A stretch of DNA of 61,505 nucleotides. Origin: an uncultured Lachnospiraceae bacterium. GTDB taxonomy: Bacteria > Bacillota > Clostridia > Lachnospirales > Lachnospiraceae. The position numbers and the translations under genes are program-made. Location: the NCBI GenBank assembly GCA_902788555.1, contig CADAKQ010000014.1, positions 1 to 61,505 of the forward strand, written 5' to 3'. Below, in pieces: positions 51,158 through 61,315 of the stretch (its first letter is position 1; every line of letters starts with the position of its first letter). Under the pieces are notes generated by a model that saw only the letters and a program-made list of their open reading frames with translations, ran no database searches and was not told the DNA's origin.

Positions 51158-53511
51158 TGGCAAAAAAGAAGGCTATAAAAAATAATTCCATAGAGCTGTG
51201 TGATGGTATAGTGTTGAGCAATGATTTTTTTGAACAGAAGGAAAGACGTGTTCTTACACTTTTACTTAAAGGCTTTATAGTTTATCTTCTCTCAATGGGA
51301 ACGATAGGCTTTTATCTGTCTGCAATCAGTGCAAGCTATAATGTTATTTTATGCCATGTTGTAATATTCGTATTTGCCATGCTTTGTTCACTCCTTTACT
51401 ACAGATTGTTTACGGAAAATCTCGGATACTTTATATTGCTTATAAGCTTTGCCGGTCTTGTGTATCTTTTCAGAATATATATAAACAGCGGCTTCTATGC
51501 TATTGTAAATATGTCGGTAGATATGGCTGCTCAGTATTTTGATATCGATATACAAAGACTTTACAATGAACAGATAGGTAACAGATATGTAACCATAACC
51601 ATGGTATCGCTTTTTATCGGTATCGTTCTTGATATACTTTTGAATGTATATATCTCAAGACGAATGCAGTATGCAACGGCGATGTTTATAGTTATGTTCT
51701 TTAATGTAATTCCTCTTTATATGACCTTGGAGCCGGATATATTATATGCACTTATGCTTCTTGCCGGTATATCCATGGCATATGTTATAAAAGTGAGCAG
51801 ACATTACAGTCCGCAGGTTGCGATAAAAAGAAGTGATTCAAAATACGAAACAAGGGGAAGAAAAAAAAGAGAGTTCTTTTATGTTTATGATGTAAAGGCT
51901 TTGGTGCAGGCTGCACTTACAACTCTTCTTTTTGTAACTGCGTGTGTAACATTGGTGAGCACCATAAGACCGAAGGAATCATTTAATGTTGGTTATAAGC
52001 AAAATAAATATAAAGAGGTCACTATGGCTGCGGTAAGTACGTTACTTATGGATGGTTGGCAGGGCTTCTACAGATACGGACAGGACAAGGGCGGTATGAA
52101 CAGCGGAAAGCTTGGAAATGTTTCTTCTGTACATTTGGATTATCAGACTGACCTTATTGTAAGAGTTACTCCGTATACCTACAATATGATTTACCTCAAG
52201 CATTTTGTCGGAGCGGAATACAATCCGTATGAGAACTATTGGACAAGCATAAGATATTTTGAGGATGATGTAAATGATATAACCAGCATCAGTCCCGAAG
52301 CAGAAGCGTTGAAGGAAGACTATGATAATAATGCTGAAAATTCTGCAAAGGGAATTATAAGTATAAGAAATATAGACGGAGATTTAAACGGAATATATGA
52401 GCCGTATTATTATGGCGGAATCAGTGATTTGGATAGTGTCGGATTTGTGGATGAGGTGTTTTATCCGAGACTTATGGGAAGCAGGACTGTAGTTGACGAA
52501 TCAGATTATGACGGTGAGCCATATACGGATATGGATTTATATGTTCCTGAGGAAAATATTGCAGCGATAGAAGAGTTTGTAAATAATTTTGACCATAGCG
52601 GAAGCGACGAAGAGATAATCGCAAATCTCGTTAATTATTATCAGGAAAATATTCCTTATACGATTAAGCCGGGGAAAACCCCGAGAAAAAAAGATTTTAT
52701 CAACTATTTTCTTACAGAAAATAAAATGGGCTATTGTGCACATTATGCTTCTGCAGCAACACTTATATTGAGATATCTCGGCATACCTGCAAGATATGTA
52801 GAAGGCTATGCCATAAGCTATTATCAGTTCAGTGATGCAGATCTTTATGATGAAAAGGAATTCTCTGATTACTATGATGGTTATTCCGAGCTTGGAGAAA
52901 CAGCTGTATTACAGGTGAATGTAACAGATGCGGATGCACATGCATGGATTGAGGTATACAGTCCTCAAAAGGGTTGGTATCTTGTTGATGTTACACCATC
53001 CGGCGAGGAAGAAGAAAATGAAGATTTCTGGACAATGTTTGACGATATCATGAGCGAGGATTCAGATGATACCAATGATGGTGGAATAGGCAATTTAGGA
53101 ATTTCCGATAAGCTTATAAAGAGAGTAGCCTACCTGCTTATAGGTATTCCGGTTGCTTTTATTGCTATATTTCTTTTAATAAGGGCTGTTTTGGCTATAG
53201 TTAATATGGTTAAATTTAAAAAAGCAAATATAAATGATAAGCTGATAATAAGGTATAAGGCTTATTACAGAAAGAAGAAAAGAAGAAACAAAGCATTAAA
53301 AACATTGATTAATTATCGTGAACAGACAGAATATGTTTATAACAAAAAGCTTGAAAGACTTAACAGAAATAATCCAAAGGCAAAAGAAGAATTTCTGAAG
53401 GAATTTGATTTGGAAAGAATTATTGACATTCTTAACCGGGCGGGATTTTCCGAAAGACTTATAACGGTTGAAGAATACAATTATGTTTGTAATATGCTGT
53501 TTTATGGTTGA
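51157..53511 (+). CDS. Transglutaminase-like membrane protein (TgpA-type)
   Basis: The 784-residue protein starts with GTG in the DUF58 stop codon. Six or so membrane helices fill residues 30-280 (one near 250-275), an extracytoplasmic transglutaminase domain follows (about 460-625), and a helix near 655-680 leads to a basic cytoplasmic tail. The catalytic triad is visible: Cys in KMGYCAHYASAATLILRYLG, His in DADAHAWIEVYSP, and Asp in YLVDVTPSG. TgpA-like proteins with MoxR and DUF58 act on wall or secreted protein targets; the substrate is not known. Confidence 0.9.
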   Translation: MAKKKAIKNNSIELCDGIVLSNDFFEQKERRVLTLLLKGFIVYLLSMGTIGFYLSAISASYNVILCHVVIFVFAMLCSLLYYRLFTENLGYFILLISFAGLVYLFRIYINSGFYAIVNMSVDMAAQYFDIDIQRLYNEQIGNRYVTITMVSLFIGIVLDILLNVYISRRMQYATAMFIVMFFNVIPLYMTLEPDILYALMLLAGISMAYVIKVSRHYSPQVAIKRSDSKYETRGRKKREFFYVYDVKALVQAALTTLLFVTACVTLVSTIRPKESFNVGYKQNKYKEVTMAAVSTLLMDGWQGFYRYGQDKGGMNSGKLGNVSSVHLDYQTDLIVRVTPYTYNMIYLKHFVGAEYNPYENYWTSIRYFEDDVNDITSISPEAEALKEDYDNNAENSAKGIISIRNIDGDLNGIYEPYYYGGISDLDSVGFVDEVFYPRLMGSRTVVDESDYDGEPYTDMDLYVPEENIAAIEEFVNNFDHSGSDEEIIANLVNYYQENIPYTIKPGKTPRKKDFINYFLTENKMGYCAHYASAATLILRYLGIPARYVEGYAISYYQFSDADLYDEKEFSDYYDGYSELGETAVLQVNVTDADAHAWIEVYSPQKGWYLVDVTPSGEEEENEDFWTMFDDIMSEDSDDTNDGGIGNLGISDKLIKRVAYLLIGIPVAFIAIFLLIRAVLAIVNMVKFKKANINDKLIIRYKAYYRKKKRRNKALKTLINYREQTEYVYNKKLERLNRNNPKAKEEFLKEFDLERIIDILNRAGFSERLITVEEYNYVCNMLFYG

Positions 53512-53560
53512 ACAATAAAATCAATAATGTTATTATAATACTTTGGTGAAGGAATTGACT

Positions 53561-54502
53561 ATGGGAAAGAAAAGGTTTGAATATTTATTATTTAAAAATA
53601 CTGCGGCAATAGCTTTTCCTGCGATTATTATTTTGATAGTATTGGTTTTTATGTTTATGAAGTATCCGGTGTTGGAATATACAAAGGCGTCCGATATAAC
53701 CACCTCCGATAATCTATATAACCGGATATCTGATGTATATTCATCGGGAAACAGCAATATACGAATTGAAACCGGAAAGCTTTCGTATGCAGGCTTTGAT
53801 TATTATGTAAATGGCAAGGTAAAGGGTGCATATTATTATCAAATGGAAAAAGACCATTTGATATTTTACATAATAGAAACCACTCATCCTAAGATGGTTA
53901 TTGAAGATGCCACGATTAAGGCACGTATAGTTAAGGATAATATATCTACGGAATATATGATTAATCAACTGATGGATAGTGGAGAAATAAGCGGAAAGAT
54001 AGAGGATAAATTCTATAGTGAGTTTGTTATAAGCGAGTGTGATTATCCTAAAAATTATATCAGGATGCTTTATGTTTTGTTTGCCTCTCCTATAGTAATC
54101 AGCGTTTTGATTATTGCCTATACTATACTTATCTGGTTTAATCCTGCACTTCATGGTCAGGCAAAGCAGCTTAAGGATTATGGAGAACCGCAGGCAATCA
54201 TAGATGAGCTTGATATTGAAATGAGAAATCATTTGATATATAAGATAAATAATATCTATATAACAAAGAATTATCTGATAGTCAGCTATCTTGTAAAAAC
54301 CGATGTAATTAAGCTGGATATGCTTAAGGAAATTGAAAAAAGTGAGGTTGAGAAGTATTTTCTTCCGTGGAAAAAACAAAAGCTTTTCAAGCTTAGATTT
54401 TATACAAGAAAAAAGACAGAATATGAAATAGAATTGAAAAACGAAGAAACACTTAATAATATAATTGATTATGTAAGTGTAATATGCAAAGAAACATATT
54501 GA
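53561..54502 (+). CDS. Two-helix membrane protein, function unknown
   Basis: Start at ATG 53561 (GAAGGA 7 nt upstream) rather than the GTG at 53543; 313 residues. One helix near 12-33 and one near 170-192 bracket an extracytoplasmic domain of about 135 residues. A cytoplasmic C-terminal domain follows with two beta-strand pairs (NNIYITKNYLIVSYLV, FKLRFYTRKKTEYEIELK). The layout resembles bacterial PH-like proteins that read the membrane surface. It sits 49 nt after the transglutaminase gene and 19 nt before pheS, so it may be co-transcribed with either. I do not recognise a family. Confidence 0.7.
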   Translation: MGKKRFEYLLFKNTAAIAFPAIIILIVLVFMFMKYPVLEYTKASDITTSDNLYNRISDVYSSGNSNIRIETGKLSYAGFDYYVNGKVKGAYYYQMEKDHLIFYIIETTHPKMVIEDATIKARIVKDNISTEYMINQLMDSGEISGKIEDKFYSEFVISECDYPKNYIRMLYVLFASPIVISVLIIAYTILIWFNPALHGQAKQLKDYGEPQAIIDELDIEMRNHLIYKINNIYITKNYLIVSYLVKTDVIKLDMLKEIEKSEVEKYFLPWKKQKLFKLRFYTRKKTEYEIELKNEETLNNIIDYVSVICKETY

Positions 54503-54521
54503 AAGTGAGGATATTTATAAA

Positions 54522-55541
54522 ATGAAAGAGAAGTTAAGTGCTATTAAGGAACAGACTCTTGCCAAAATTGAACAGGCACAGGATGCCTCGGTTATCAATG
54601 ACATCAAGGTTGCAATACTTGGTAAAAAGGGTGAGCTTACCCAGGTATTAAAGAGTATGAAGGATGTTGCACCGGAGGACAGACCTAAGGTAGGTCAGAT
54701 GGTAAATGAGGTAAGACAAAATATAGAAGAAAAGCTTGATGAAAAGCTTAAGGCAATTAATCGTGCTGCGAGAGCAGAGAAGATGAAGAGAGAAACCATA
54801 GATGTTACTCTTCCGGGTGTAAAAAAGATTGACGGTCACAGACATCCTAATCAGACAGCACTTGAAGATTTGGAAAGAGTATTTATCGGTATGGGCTATG
54901 AGATTGTATCGGGCCCTGAGGTAGAGTATGATAAGTATAATTTCGAGCTTCTCAATATACCTGCAAATCATCCGGCTAAGGATGAACAGGATACATTTTA
55001 TATCACTAAGGATATTTTGCTTAGAACTCAGACCTCTTCTGTTCAGGCAAGAATTATGGAACAGGGCAAGCTTCCGATAAGAATCCTTTCACCGGGACGA
55101 GTGTTTAGGTCGGATGAGGTAGATGCAACACACTCACCTTCCTTCCATCAGGTCGAAGGACTTGTTATAGATAAAAATATAACGATGGCGGATTTAAAGG
55201 GAACTCTTGCACAGTGGGCAAAGGAGTTCTTTGGTCCAAATACAAAGACTAAATTCAGACCTCATCATTTCCCGTTTACAGAGCCTTCGGCAGAGGTTGA
55301 TATAACCTGCTTTAAGTGTGGAGGAAAGGGCTGTCGTGTATGTAAGGGAAGCGGCTGGATAGAGATACTCGGATGTGGTATGGTTCATCCTAACGTGCTT
55401 TCCATGTGTGGAATTGATCCTGAGGAATATTCCGGATTTGCGTTTGGTATCGGACTTGAGAGAATAACGCTTCTTAAGTATGAGATAGATGATATGAGAC
55501 TTCTTTATGAAAATGATATGAGATTTTTACAGCAGTGGTAG
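54522..55541 (+). CDS. pheS: Phenylalanyl-tRNA synthetase alpha chain
   Basis: The 339-residue catalytic subunit charges tRNA-Phe. An N-terminal coiled coil (about 1-90) is followed by the class II core: motif 2 in the GRVFRSDEVDATHSPSFHQV region, FRPHHFPFTEPSAEVD, a Zn-like Cys cluster CFKCGGKGCRVCKGSG, and motif 3 GFAFGIGLERITLLKY. The length is normal. GTGAGGA precedes the ATG. No T-box leader is seen: only 19 nt separate it from the preceding gene, so regulation must act further upstream or be absent. Confidence 0.97.
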   Translation: MKEKLSAIKEQTLAKIEQAQDASVINDIKVAILGKKGELTQVLKSMKDVAPEDRPKVGQMVNEVRQNIEEKLDEKLKAINRAARAEKMKRETIDVTLPGVKKIDGHRHPNQTALEDLERVFIGMGYEIVSGPEVEYDKYNFELLNIPANHPAKDEQDTFYITKDILLRTQTSSVQARIMEQGKLPIRILSPGRVFRSDEVDATHSPSFHQVEGLVIDKNITMADLKGTLAQWAKEFFGPNTKTKFRPHHFPFTEPSAEVDITCFKCGGKGCRVCKGSGWIEILGCGMVHPNVLSMCGIDPEEYSGFAFGIGLERITLLKYEIDDMRLLYENDMRFLQQW

Positions 55542-55627
55542 AAGTATTACAGAATGATAAGAAGTTTGAAAAATGTATGTAAGCGCAAATTACAAGAAAG
55601 TGATTATAGAAAGTTGAGGATATAAAG

Positions 55628-58054
55628 ATGAATACACCGATTTCATGGATTAAAGCATATGTTCCGGATTTGGACGTGGATATAGAGACCTTTGTAAATA
55701 AGATGACTCTTTCGGGTTCTCATGTAGAAAACTATGTGAAGAAGGATAAAAATTTAGAGAAGATTGTAGTAGGTAAGATTGAAACCATAGAGAAGCATCC
55801 TGATGCAGACAAGCTGGTGGTATGTCAGGTTAATATGGGAGCTGAAACCTTACAGATAGTAACAGGTGCAAAAAATGTTAAAGAGGGTGACCTTATTCCG
55901 GTTGTACTTGACGGCGGCAAGGTTGCTGCAGCACACGGAGATAATACCGAGTATCCTGATGGTATAAAGATTAAAAAGGGTAAGCTTCGCGGTGTTGAAA
56001 GTAACGGTATGATGTGCGGTATAGAGGAGCTTGGTTCTTCAAGAGACTTCTATCCGGAGGCACCGGAGGACGGTGTATATGTATTCCCTGCCGATTCGGG
56101 TGTTAAGCCGGGAGATGATGCTGTTAAGGCACTCGGACTCGATGATGCTGTTGTAGAATATGAGATTACATCTAACAGAGTAGACTGCTTCTCGATGATA
56201 GGAATGGCGAGAGAGGTTGCCGCTACATTTAATAAAAAATTTATTCCGCCTGTAGTTAATGTAAAGGGCTCGGGTGGAGATGTAAACGATTATATATCGG
56301 TAGAGGTAAAGGACACAGACCTTTGCCCAAGATATGTTGCAAGAGTTGTTAAAAATATTAAGATAGGTCCTTCTCCAAAGTGGATGAGAGAAAGACTTGC
56401 AGCACAGGGAATTCGTTCCATAAATAATCTTGTTGATATAACTAATTACGTTATGGAAGAGTTCGGACAGCCTATGCATGCCTTTGATCTTGATACCATA
56501 GCAGGACATAAGATAGTTGTTAAACGTGCGGCTGATGGAGATAAATTTACCACGCTTGATGGTCAGGAGAGAATCCTCGACAGTGATGTGCTTATGATCT
56601 GTGACAGTGAAAAGGAGGTTGCCATAGCTGGTATCATGGGTGGAGAAAACTCCATGGTAACTGACGATATAAAGACACTTTTATTTGAGGCTGCCTGCTT
56701 TGACGGAGCAAATATAAGACTTTCAACAAAGAGAATAGGTCTTTCAACAGATGCTTCAGCTAAGTTCGTTAAGGGACTTGATCCTAATCTTGCGTTGGAG
56801 GCTATAAACAGAGCCTGCCAGCTTATAGAAGAGCTTGGATGCGGTGAGGTGGTTGACGGAGTTGTTGATGCATATGCTAATCCTGTATCTGAAAAACAGC
56901 TTCCTTTTGAACCTGATAAGATGAATAAGCTTCTCGGAACTGATATTTCAAAAGAAGACATGCTTGAATATTTCGGAAGACTTGAACTTAAGTATGATTC
57001 TGCTACTAATATGATTACGATACCTACCTTCAGACAGGATTTAAATTGTATGGCTGACCTTGCAGAAGAGGTTGCAAGATTTTACGGTTATGACAATATA
57101 CCTACAACACTTCCTCATGGTGAGGCTACTGCAGGTAAGAAATCATATGCTGAAAGAATAAGTGATATAGTAAGAAATATCTGCGAGGGTAACGGCTTTT
57201 CGGGAGCTATGTGCTATTCCTTTGAGAGTCCTAAGGTATTTGACAAGCTGCTTATACCGGAGGATTCCGTTTACAGAAAGGCTATTGAGATATCCAACCC
57301 ACTCGGAGAGGATTACTCTATTATGAGAACTCTTCCTCTTAACGGACTTCTTACATCACTTTCTACGAACTATAACAGAAGAAATAAAGAAGCAAGATTA
57401 TATGAGCTTGCCAATGTTTACCTTCCTAAGGCACTTCCTCTTACGGAATTACCTGACGAGAAGATGAAGCTTTGCATGGGTATGTATGGCTCGGGTGATT
57501 TCTTTACCCTTAAGGGGGTTCTCGAAGAGCTTACTGAAAAGCTCGGTTTTGGTAAGGACTTAAGCTATGAGCCTTCAACCGATGAACCGTTTTTACATCC
57601 GGGCAGACAGGCACTTATCAAGAAGGGTAATATGGTTGTAGGATATATCGGACAGCTTCATCCGGAGGTTGCAGATAATTACAGCATTAAGACAGAGGTG
57701 TATCTTGCCGTTCTTGATATGGAGACAGTTACCATGCTCTCTAGCTTTGACAGAAAGTATGAGGGTATAGCCAAGTTCCCGGGTATGACAAGAGATTTGG
57801 CACTTGTAGTGGACAAGAGTATATTTGTAGGTGAGATAGAAAAGGTTATTAAGAAATGCGGTGGTAAGCTTCTTGAATCCTACAAACTCTTTGATGTATA
57901 TGAAGGTGAGCAGGTTGCAGAGGGTAAGAAGTCTGTAGCATATACCATGACCTTCAGAGCCAAGGACAGAACTCTTGAGGATAAAGAAGTGTCAGAGATA
58001 ATAGACAAGCTTCTTAAAGAACTTGGCAAGATGAATATAGAGATAAGAGCGTAG
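55628..58054 (+). CDS. pheT: Phenylalanyl-tRNA synthetase beta chain
   Basis: The 808-residue beta subunit contains the tRNA-binding OB domain (about 40-150, GKIETIEKHPDADKL), B3/B4 editing domain (about 215-390, HAFDLDTIAGHKIVVK), B5, a catalytic-like core (ISNPLGEDYSIMRTLPLNGL), and the C-terminal ferredoxin-fold anticodon-binding domain (KYEGIAKFPGMTRDLALVVD). The length matches the family. It follows pheS after 86 nt and is part of the same operon. GTTGAGGA precedes the ATG. Confidence 0.97.
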   Translation: MNTPISWIKAYVPDLDVDIETFVNKMTLSGSHVENYVKKDKNLEKIVVGKIETIEKHPDADKLVVCQVNMGAETLQIVTGAKNVKEGDLIPVVLDGGKVAAAHGDNTEYPDGIKIKKGKLRGVESNGMMCGIEELGSSRDFYPEAPEDGVYVFPADSGVKPGDDAVKALGLDDAVVEYEITSNRVDCFSMIGMAREVAATFNKKFIPPVVNVKGSGGDVNDYISVEVKDTDLCPRYVARVVKNIKIGPSPKWMRERLAAQGIRSINNLVDITNYVMEEFGQPMHAFDLDTIAGHKIVVKRAADGDKFTTLDGQERILDSDVLMICDSEKEVAIAGIMGGENSMVTDDIKTLLFEAACFDGANIRLSTKRIGLSTDASAKFVKGLDPNLALEAINRACQLIEELGCGEVVDGVVDAYANPVSEKQLPFEPDKMNKLLGTDISKEDMLEYFGRLELKYDSATNMITIPTFRQDLNCMADLAEEVARFYGYDNIPTTLPHGEATAGKKSYAERISDIVRNICEGNGFSGAMCYSFESPKVFDKLLIPEDSVYRKAIEISNPLGEDYSIMRTLPLNGLLTSLSTNYNRRNKEARLYELANVYLPKALPLTELPDEKMKLCMGMYGSGDFFTLKGVLEELTEKLGFGKDLSYEPSTDEPFLHPGRQALIKKGNMVVGYIGQLHPEVADNYSIKTEVYLAVLDMETVTMLSSFDRKYEGIAKFPGMTRDLALVVDKSIFVGEIEKVIKKCGGKLLESYKLFDVYEGEQVAEGKKSVAYTMTFRAKDRTLEDKEVSEIIDKLLKELGKMNIEIRA

Positions 58055-58071
58055 TATGTGACTTGTTGGCG

Positions 58072-58154
58072 ATTCTCACTGTTATATTTATGGTACACGC
58101 ATAGCTCGCTGTCGCTCACGCTATGCTTAGCACCATAAATATAACAGTGAGAAT
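58072..58154. repeat. Perfect 23-bp inverted repeat with GC-rich core, between pheT and queA
   Basis: ATTCTCACTGTTATATTTAT plus GGT (58072-58094) pairs perfectly with 58132-58154. The 37-nt core contains GCATAGC/GCTATGC (58099-58105 with 58120-58126) around TCGCTGTCGCTCAC. The core is different from the element copies at 14034, 28968 and 59282, but the design is the same: unique long arms around a GC-richer hairpin. The long uninterrupted palindrome has no T-run, so it is not a simple terminator. I suspect a second subfamily. Confidence 0.8.
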
Positions 58155-58227
58155 TACCTCTATGTCTTTATGCAACATGGGACCGGCACTTTGTCACATC
58201 GTACTTGATTATTCGGAGGAAATGGTT

Positions 58228-59253
58228 TTGAAACTAAGTGATTTTTATTATGAGCTTCCGGAAGAACTTATTGCTCAGGATCCGCTTTTAAAAAGAAGCG
58301 ATTCGAGACTCATGGTTATAAACCGAGAAAATGGAAAGATAGAACATAAACATTTTAGAGATATTACACAATATTTGAACCAAGGTGACTGCCTTGTGAT
58401 AAATGATACTAAGGTTATTCCCGCAAGACTTATAGGTGTTAAAGAGGACACAGGTGCGTCGATAGAGGTTTTGCTTTTAAAGCGTAAGGATGATAAGACC
58501 TGGGAAACTCTTGTAAAACCGGGTAAAAAGGCAAGACCGGGAGCAAGGATATCCTTTGGTGACGGAAAGCTTGTCGGTGAGGTTAAGGATATAGTCGAGG
58601 AAGGCAACAGACTGATTGAATTTACCTATGATGGAATATTTGAAGAAGTCTTGGATGAGCTTGGACAGATGCCTTTACCTCCATACATCACTCATAAATT
58701 AGAGGATAAAAACAGATATCAGACCGTATATGCAAAGCATGAGGGCTCGGCGGCAGCCCCGACGGCAGGACTTCATTTTACCAATGAACTTTTGGAGCAA
58801 ATAGAAAAAAAGGGTATAAAAATAGCACGTGTAACCCTACATGTGGGACTCGGAACCTTCAGACCTGTTAAGGTTGATAACATAACCGACCATCATATGC
58901 ACAGCGAATTTTATGTGATAGATGATTTGGCAGCAGAGATAATTAATTCCACTAAGGAAAATGGTGGAAAGGTAATATCAGTCGGAACAACAAGCACACG
59001 TACCTTGGAAACCGCTGCGGATGAAAACGGACACATAAAAGCAACAAGCGGCTGGACAGACATATTTATCTACCCGGGCTATAAATTCAAATGCGTTGAC
59101 CGCCTTATCACCAACTTCCACCTGCCGGAGTCAACCTTACTTATGTTAGTCTCCGCCCTATATAACCGTGAAGATGTACTCAAAGCTTATGAACTCGCCG
59201 TTAAAGAAAAATATAGATTTTTTTCGTTCGGTGATGCGATGTTTATTTTATGA
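58228..59253 (+). CDS. queA: S-adenosylmethionine:tRNA ribosyltransferase-isomerase
   Basis: QueA adds the cyclopentane-diol precursor to preQ1 in tRNA, giving epoxyqueuosine. The start is set at TTG 58228, with GGAGGA 7 nt upstream; ATG 58222 is only 1 nt from that site, and an open frame to 58123 runs through the palindrome. The 341-residue protein shows [58 protein letters not shown], and GTTSTRTLE, all family hallmarks, with the terminal [12 protein letters not shown]. It is probably transcribed with pheST or from within the palindrome region. Confidence 0.95.
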   Translation: MKLSDFYYELPEELIAQDPLLKRSDSRLMVINRENGKIEHKHFRDITQYLNQGDCLVINDTKVIPARLIGVKEDTGASIEVLLLKRKDDKTWETLVKPGKKARPGARISFGDGKLVGEVKDIVEEGNRLIEFTYDGIFEEVLDELGQMPLPPYITHKLEDKNRYQTVYAKHEGSAAAPTAGLHFTNELLEQIEKKGIKIARVTLHVGLGTFRPVKVDNITDHHMHSEFYVIDDLAAEIINSTKENGGKVISVGTTSTRTLETAADENGHIKATSGWTDIFIYPGYKFKCVDRLITNFHLPESTLLMLVSALYNREDVLKAYELAVKEKYRFFSFGDAMFIL

Positions 59254-59281
59254 TTATTAAATAGTTTAGAAATTTTAAACA

Positions 59282-59423
59282 GCTTGCCGGTTTGCTGACT
59301 GAGTGATAAGTCAGGTACTCTGGAAACGCCGGTACTTAGCGAGGTTTTTTCGAGCTTAGTACCGTTGCGTTGGAGGGTAGCGAAAGCGTGCCTGACGATT
59401 ACTCAGTCAGCAGGCCGGCAAGC
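59282..59423 (+). repeat. Palindromic hairpin element, copy 3
   Basis: Arms 59282-59304 and 59401-59423 pair along 21 of 23 positions (GCTTGCCGG and TGCTGACTGAGT, with one TT/GG mismatch). The core (59308-59397) has landmarks TCAGGTACTC, ACGCCGGTACTTAGCGAGG, TTAGTACCGTTGCG and AGCGAAAGCGTGCCTGA. Relative to copies 1 and 2 the ends change in step (TCAGG/CCTGA for GCAGG/CCTGC), AACGC/GCGTT replaces GACGC/GCGTC, and the tetraloop is GAAA instead of GAGA. It ends 22 nt before the GDPD start. Confidence 0.88.
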
Positions 59424-59445
59424 CTAAAAAGAAAGGAGAAAAAGT

Positions 59446-61314
59446 ATGAAAACATGGAAAAGAAGCTTTGATATGCTTTCGTATAATTTCTCCGCTGTTA
59501 TTTTGTTTGAGGTGATATATAAGCTCATTTCGGCTGTGATACTTGTACCGGCACTTTATGCTACGATTAATTATTCCATAAAGCTTGCCGGTATTAATTT
59601 TCTTTCGTTTAGAACGATAAGGAAGTATCTTATGGCACCGTCAACTTATGTGGCAGTTTTAATTATGCTGATTCTTGTTTCGATATATTTTCTTGTAAAT
59701 ATATCGGGAATAGTCTATGCTATGGAGGCATCTCACAGACAGATAAAAATAAATGCCCTGCAGATGCTTATTAAGGCAGTCGTAAATGCATTAAGATTAC
59801 TCAGACCTAAAAATCTTTTGGTTATGGTGGATGTTCTTTTTATTCTTCCTCTTGTATATGCGTCTGTAATTTTTTCCTCAATAATAGAATTAAAATTTCC
59901 GGGCTATTTTTATGATTTGATAGAGAAGTACAGGACCTCATTTTTAATGATTTGCGTTGCGTATTTTCTTTTATGTGTAGTTGCCATGTTTAAGCTACTG
60001 ACAATAAATTTCTATGGTATATACAGAACGGATTATAAGACATCGGCAAGACTAAGTCGTGAAACCATCAAGAAGCATTTTATAAAAATAATCGGAGGAG
60101 TTATTGTTTATAACATAATAATTGCATTTTTCATGGTATTAATTGAAGGTCTTATGGCAAGCGGATTTGCATTTGTCCTTTCAAGAATTCTTTCGTATAA
60201 GCGAATGAGATTTTTATTCAGCTCCTTTATAAATGCATTGTTCTTAATTATTTATATGTTATTTATAATCTTATCCACACCGCTTATTTATTCTTATATA
60301 TGCTCATGCTTTTATGATATTGAAGGGGACCCCTATTATGACGAATATAGGAAATTTAAGCATAGAAGAGAAGAAAAATACAGAAAACGAATTAAGAGGG
60401 ATGGATTATACAGCAGCTTTGTAGTAAAAAACAAAAAGAAAAACCGTATAGCTACAATAGCTATAATCGTAGCATGTGTGTTGATAAACGGTTTTTATAT
60501 TTATCTTAATGCAAGTAACAGAATCAGTCTTAATGTTGCATATGCCAACAGTGCCGAGGTAACGGCTCACAGAGGAGATTCTCACCATGCACCGGAAAAT
60601 ACCATGTCAGCATTTGTACTTGCGGTTGAAAATCAGGCGGATTCCATAGAACTTGATGTAAGACAAACCAAGGACGGAGAGTATGTTGTAATCCATGATG
60701 AAAGCTTAAAGAGAACAACAGGTGTGGATAAAAAGGTAGGGGAGGTTACCCTCGAATATATAGAAACATTAGATGCCGGAAGTTTATTTTCCGAGGATTA
60801 CGCAGGAGAAAAAATACCTACGTTAAGGGAAGTGCTTGAATACTGTAAGCAGGAGGATGTATTTTTAAATGTCGAATTAAAGCCTGCCAATACCGATAAT
60901 GAAACCTATGTGCAGGGAATCATTGATCTATTAGAGGAATACGATTATTTGGATGACTGTGTGGTTGCGTCGTCGGATTATGACACCTTAAAGAAGGTTA
61001 AGGAAATAAATCCGGATATAGAAACCGTTTATATAATGTATGTGGCGTATGGCGATATAGGTGATATGGATTATGTAGATGCTTTCAGTATCCAGCACAG
61101 CTTTATTACCATGAGACTGGTAAGAAATGTTCATAAAAACGGTAAGAAGATATATGCATGGACGGTTGACCGCGAAAGCAGAATAATGGATCTTATTTTG
61201 CTGGATGTTGATGTTATAATAACAAATAATCCTTACAAAACGAAGGATATAATATATAATGCAAACGACAGTCTGCTTTCCGACTGGTTCAGAAGAATGT
61301 TGAAAGAGTATTAA
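59446..61314 (+). CDS. Membrane-anchored glycerophosphodiester phosphodiesterase
   Basis: The 622-residue protein has about eight membrane helices in its first 300 residues (the GlpQ-associated membrane domain), a basic loop, and a helix near 332-352. An extracytoplasmic GDPD domain follows (about 375-610) with catalytic AHRGDSHHAPENT, ELDVRQTKDGEYVVIHD and NVELKP. It hydrolyses glycerophosphodiesters or teichoic acid-like polymers to glycerol-3-phosphate outside the cell. The C-terminal WTVDRESRIMDLILLDVDVIITNNP completes the barrel. AAAGGAGAAA precedes the ATG. It is a single-gene unit whose leader is made by hairpin element copy 3. Confidence 0.92.
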   Translation: MKTWKRSFDMLSYNFSAVILFEVIYKLISAVILVPALYATINYSIKLAGINFLSFRTIRKYLMAPSTYVAVLIMLILVSIYFLVNISGIVYAMEASHRQIKINALQMLIKAVVNALRLLRPKNLLVMVDVLFILPLVYASVIFSSIIELKFPGYFYDLIEKYRTSFLMICVAYFLLCVVAMFKLLTINFYGIYRTDYKTSARLSRETIKKHFIKIIGGVIVYNIIIAFFMVLIEGLMASGFAFVLSRILSYKRMRFLFSSFINALFLIIYMLFIILSTPLIYSYICSCFYDIEGDPYYDEYRKFKHRREEKYRKRIKRDGLYSSFVVKNKKKNRIATIAIIVACVLINGFYIYLNASNRISLNVAYANSAEVTAHRGDSHHAPENTMSAFVLAVENQADSIELDVRQTKDGEYVVIHDESLKRTTGVDKKVGEVTLEYIETLDAGSLFSEDYAGEKIPTLREVLEYCKQEDVFLNVELKPANTDNETYVQGIIDLLEEYDYLDDCVVASSDYDTLKKVKEINPDIETVYIMYVAYGDIGDMDYVDAFSIQHSFITMRLVRNVHKNGKKIYAWTVDRESRIMDLILLDVDVIITNNPYKTKDIIYNANDSLLSDWFRRMLKEY

Positions 61315-61315
61315 G

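Noticed and set aside
54503-54521. T-box leader expected before pheS
   Set aside because: Only 19 nt separate pheS from the preceding gene, and no specifier hairpin or TGGN anti-terminator motif is visible upstream.
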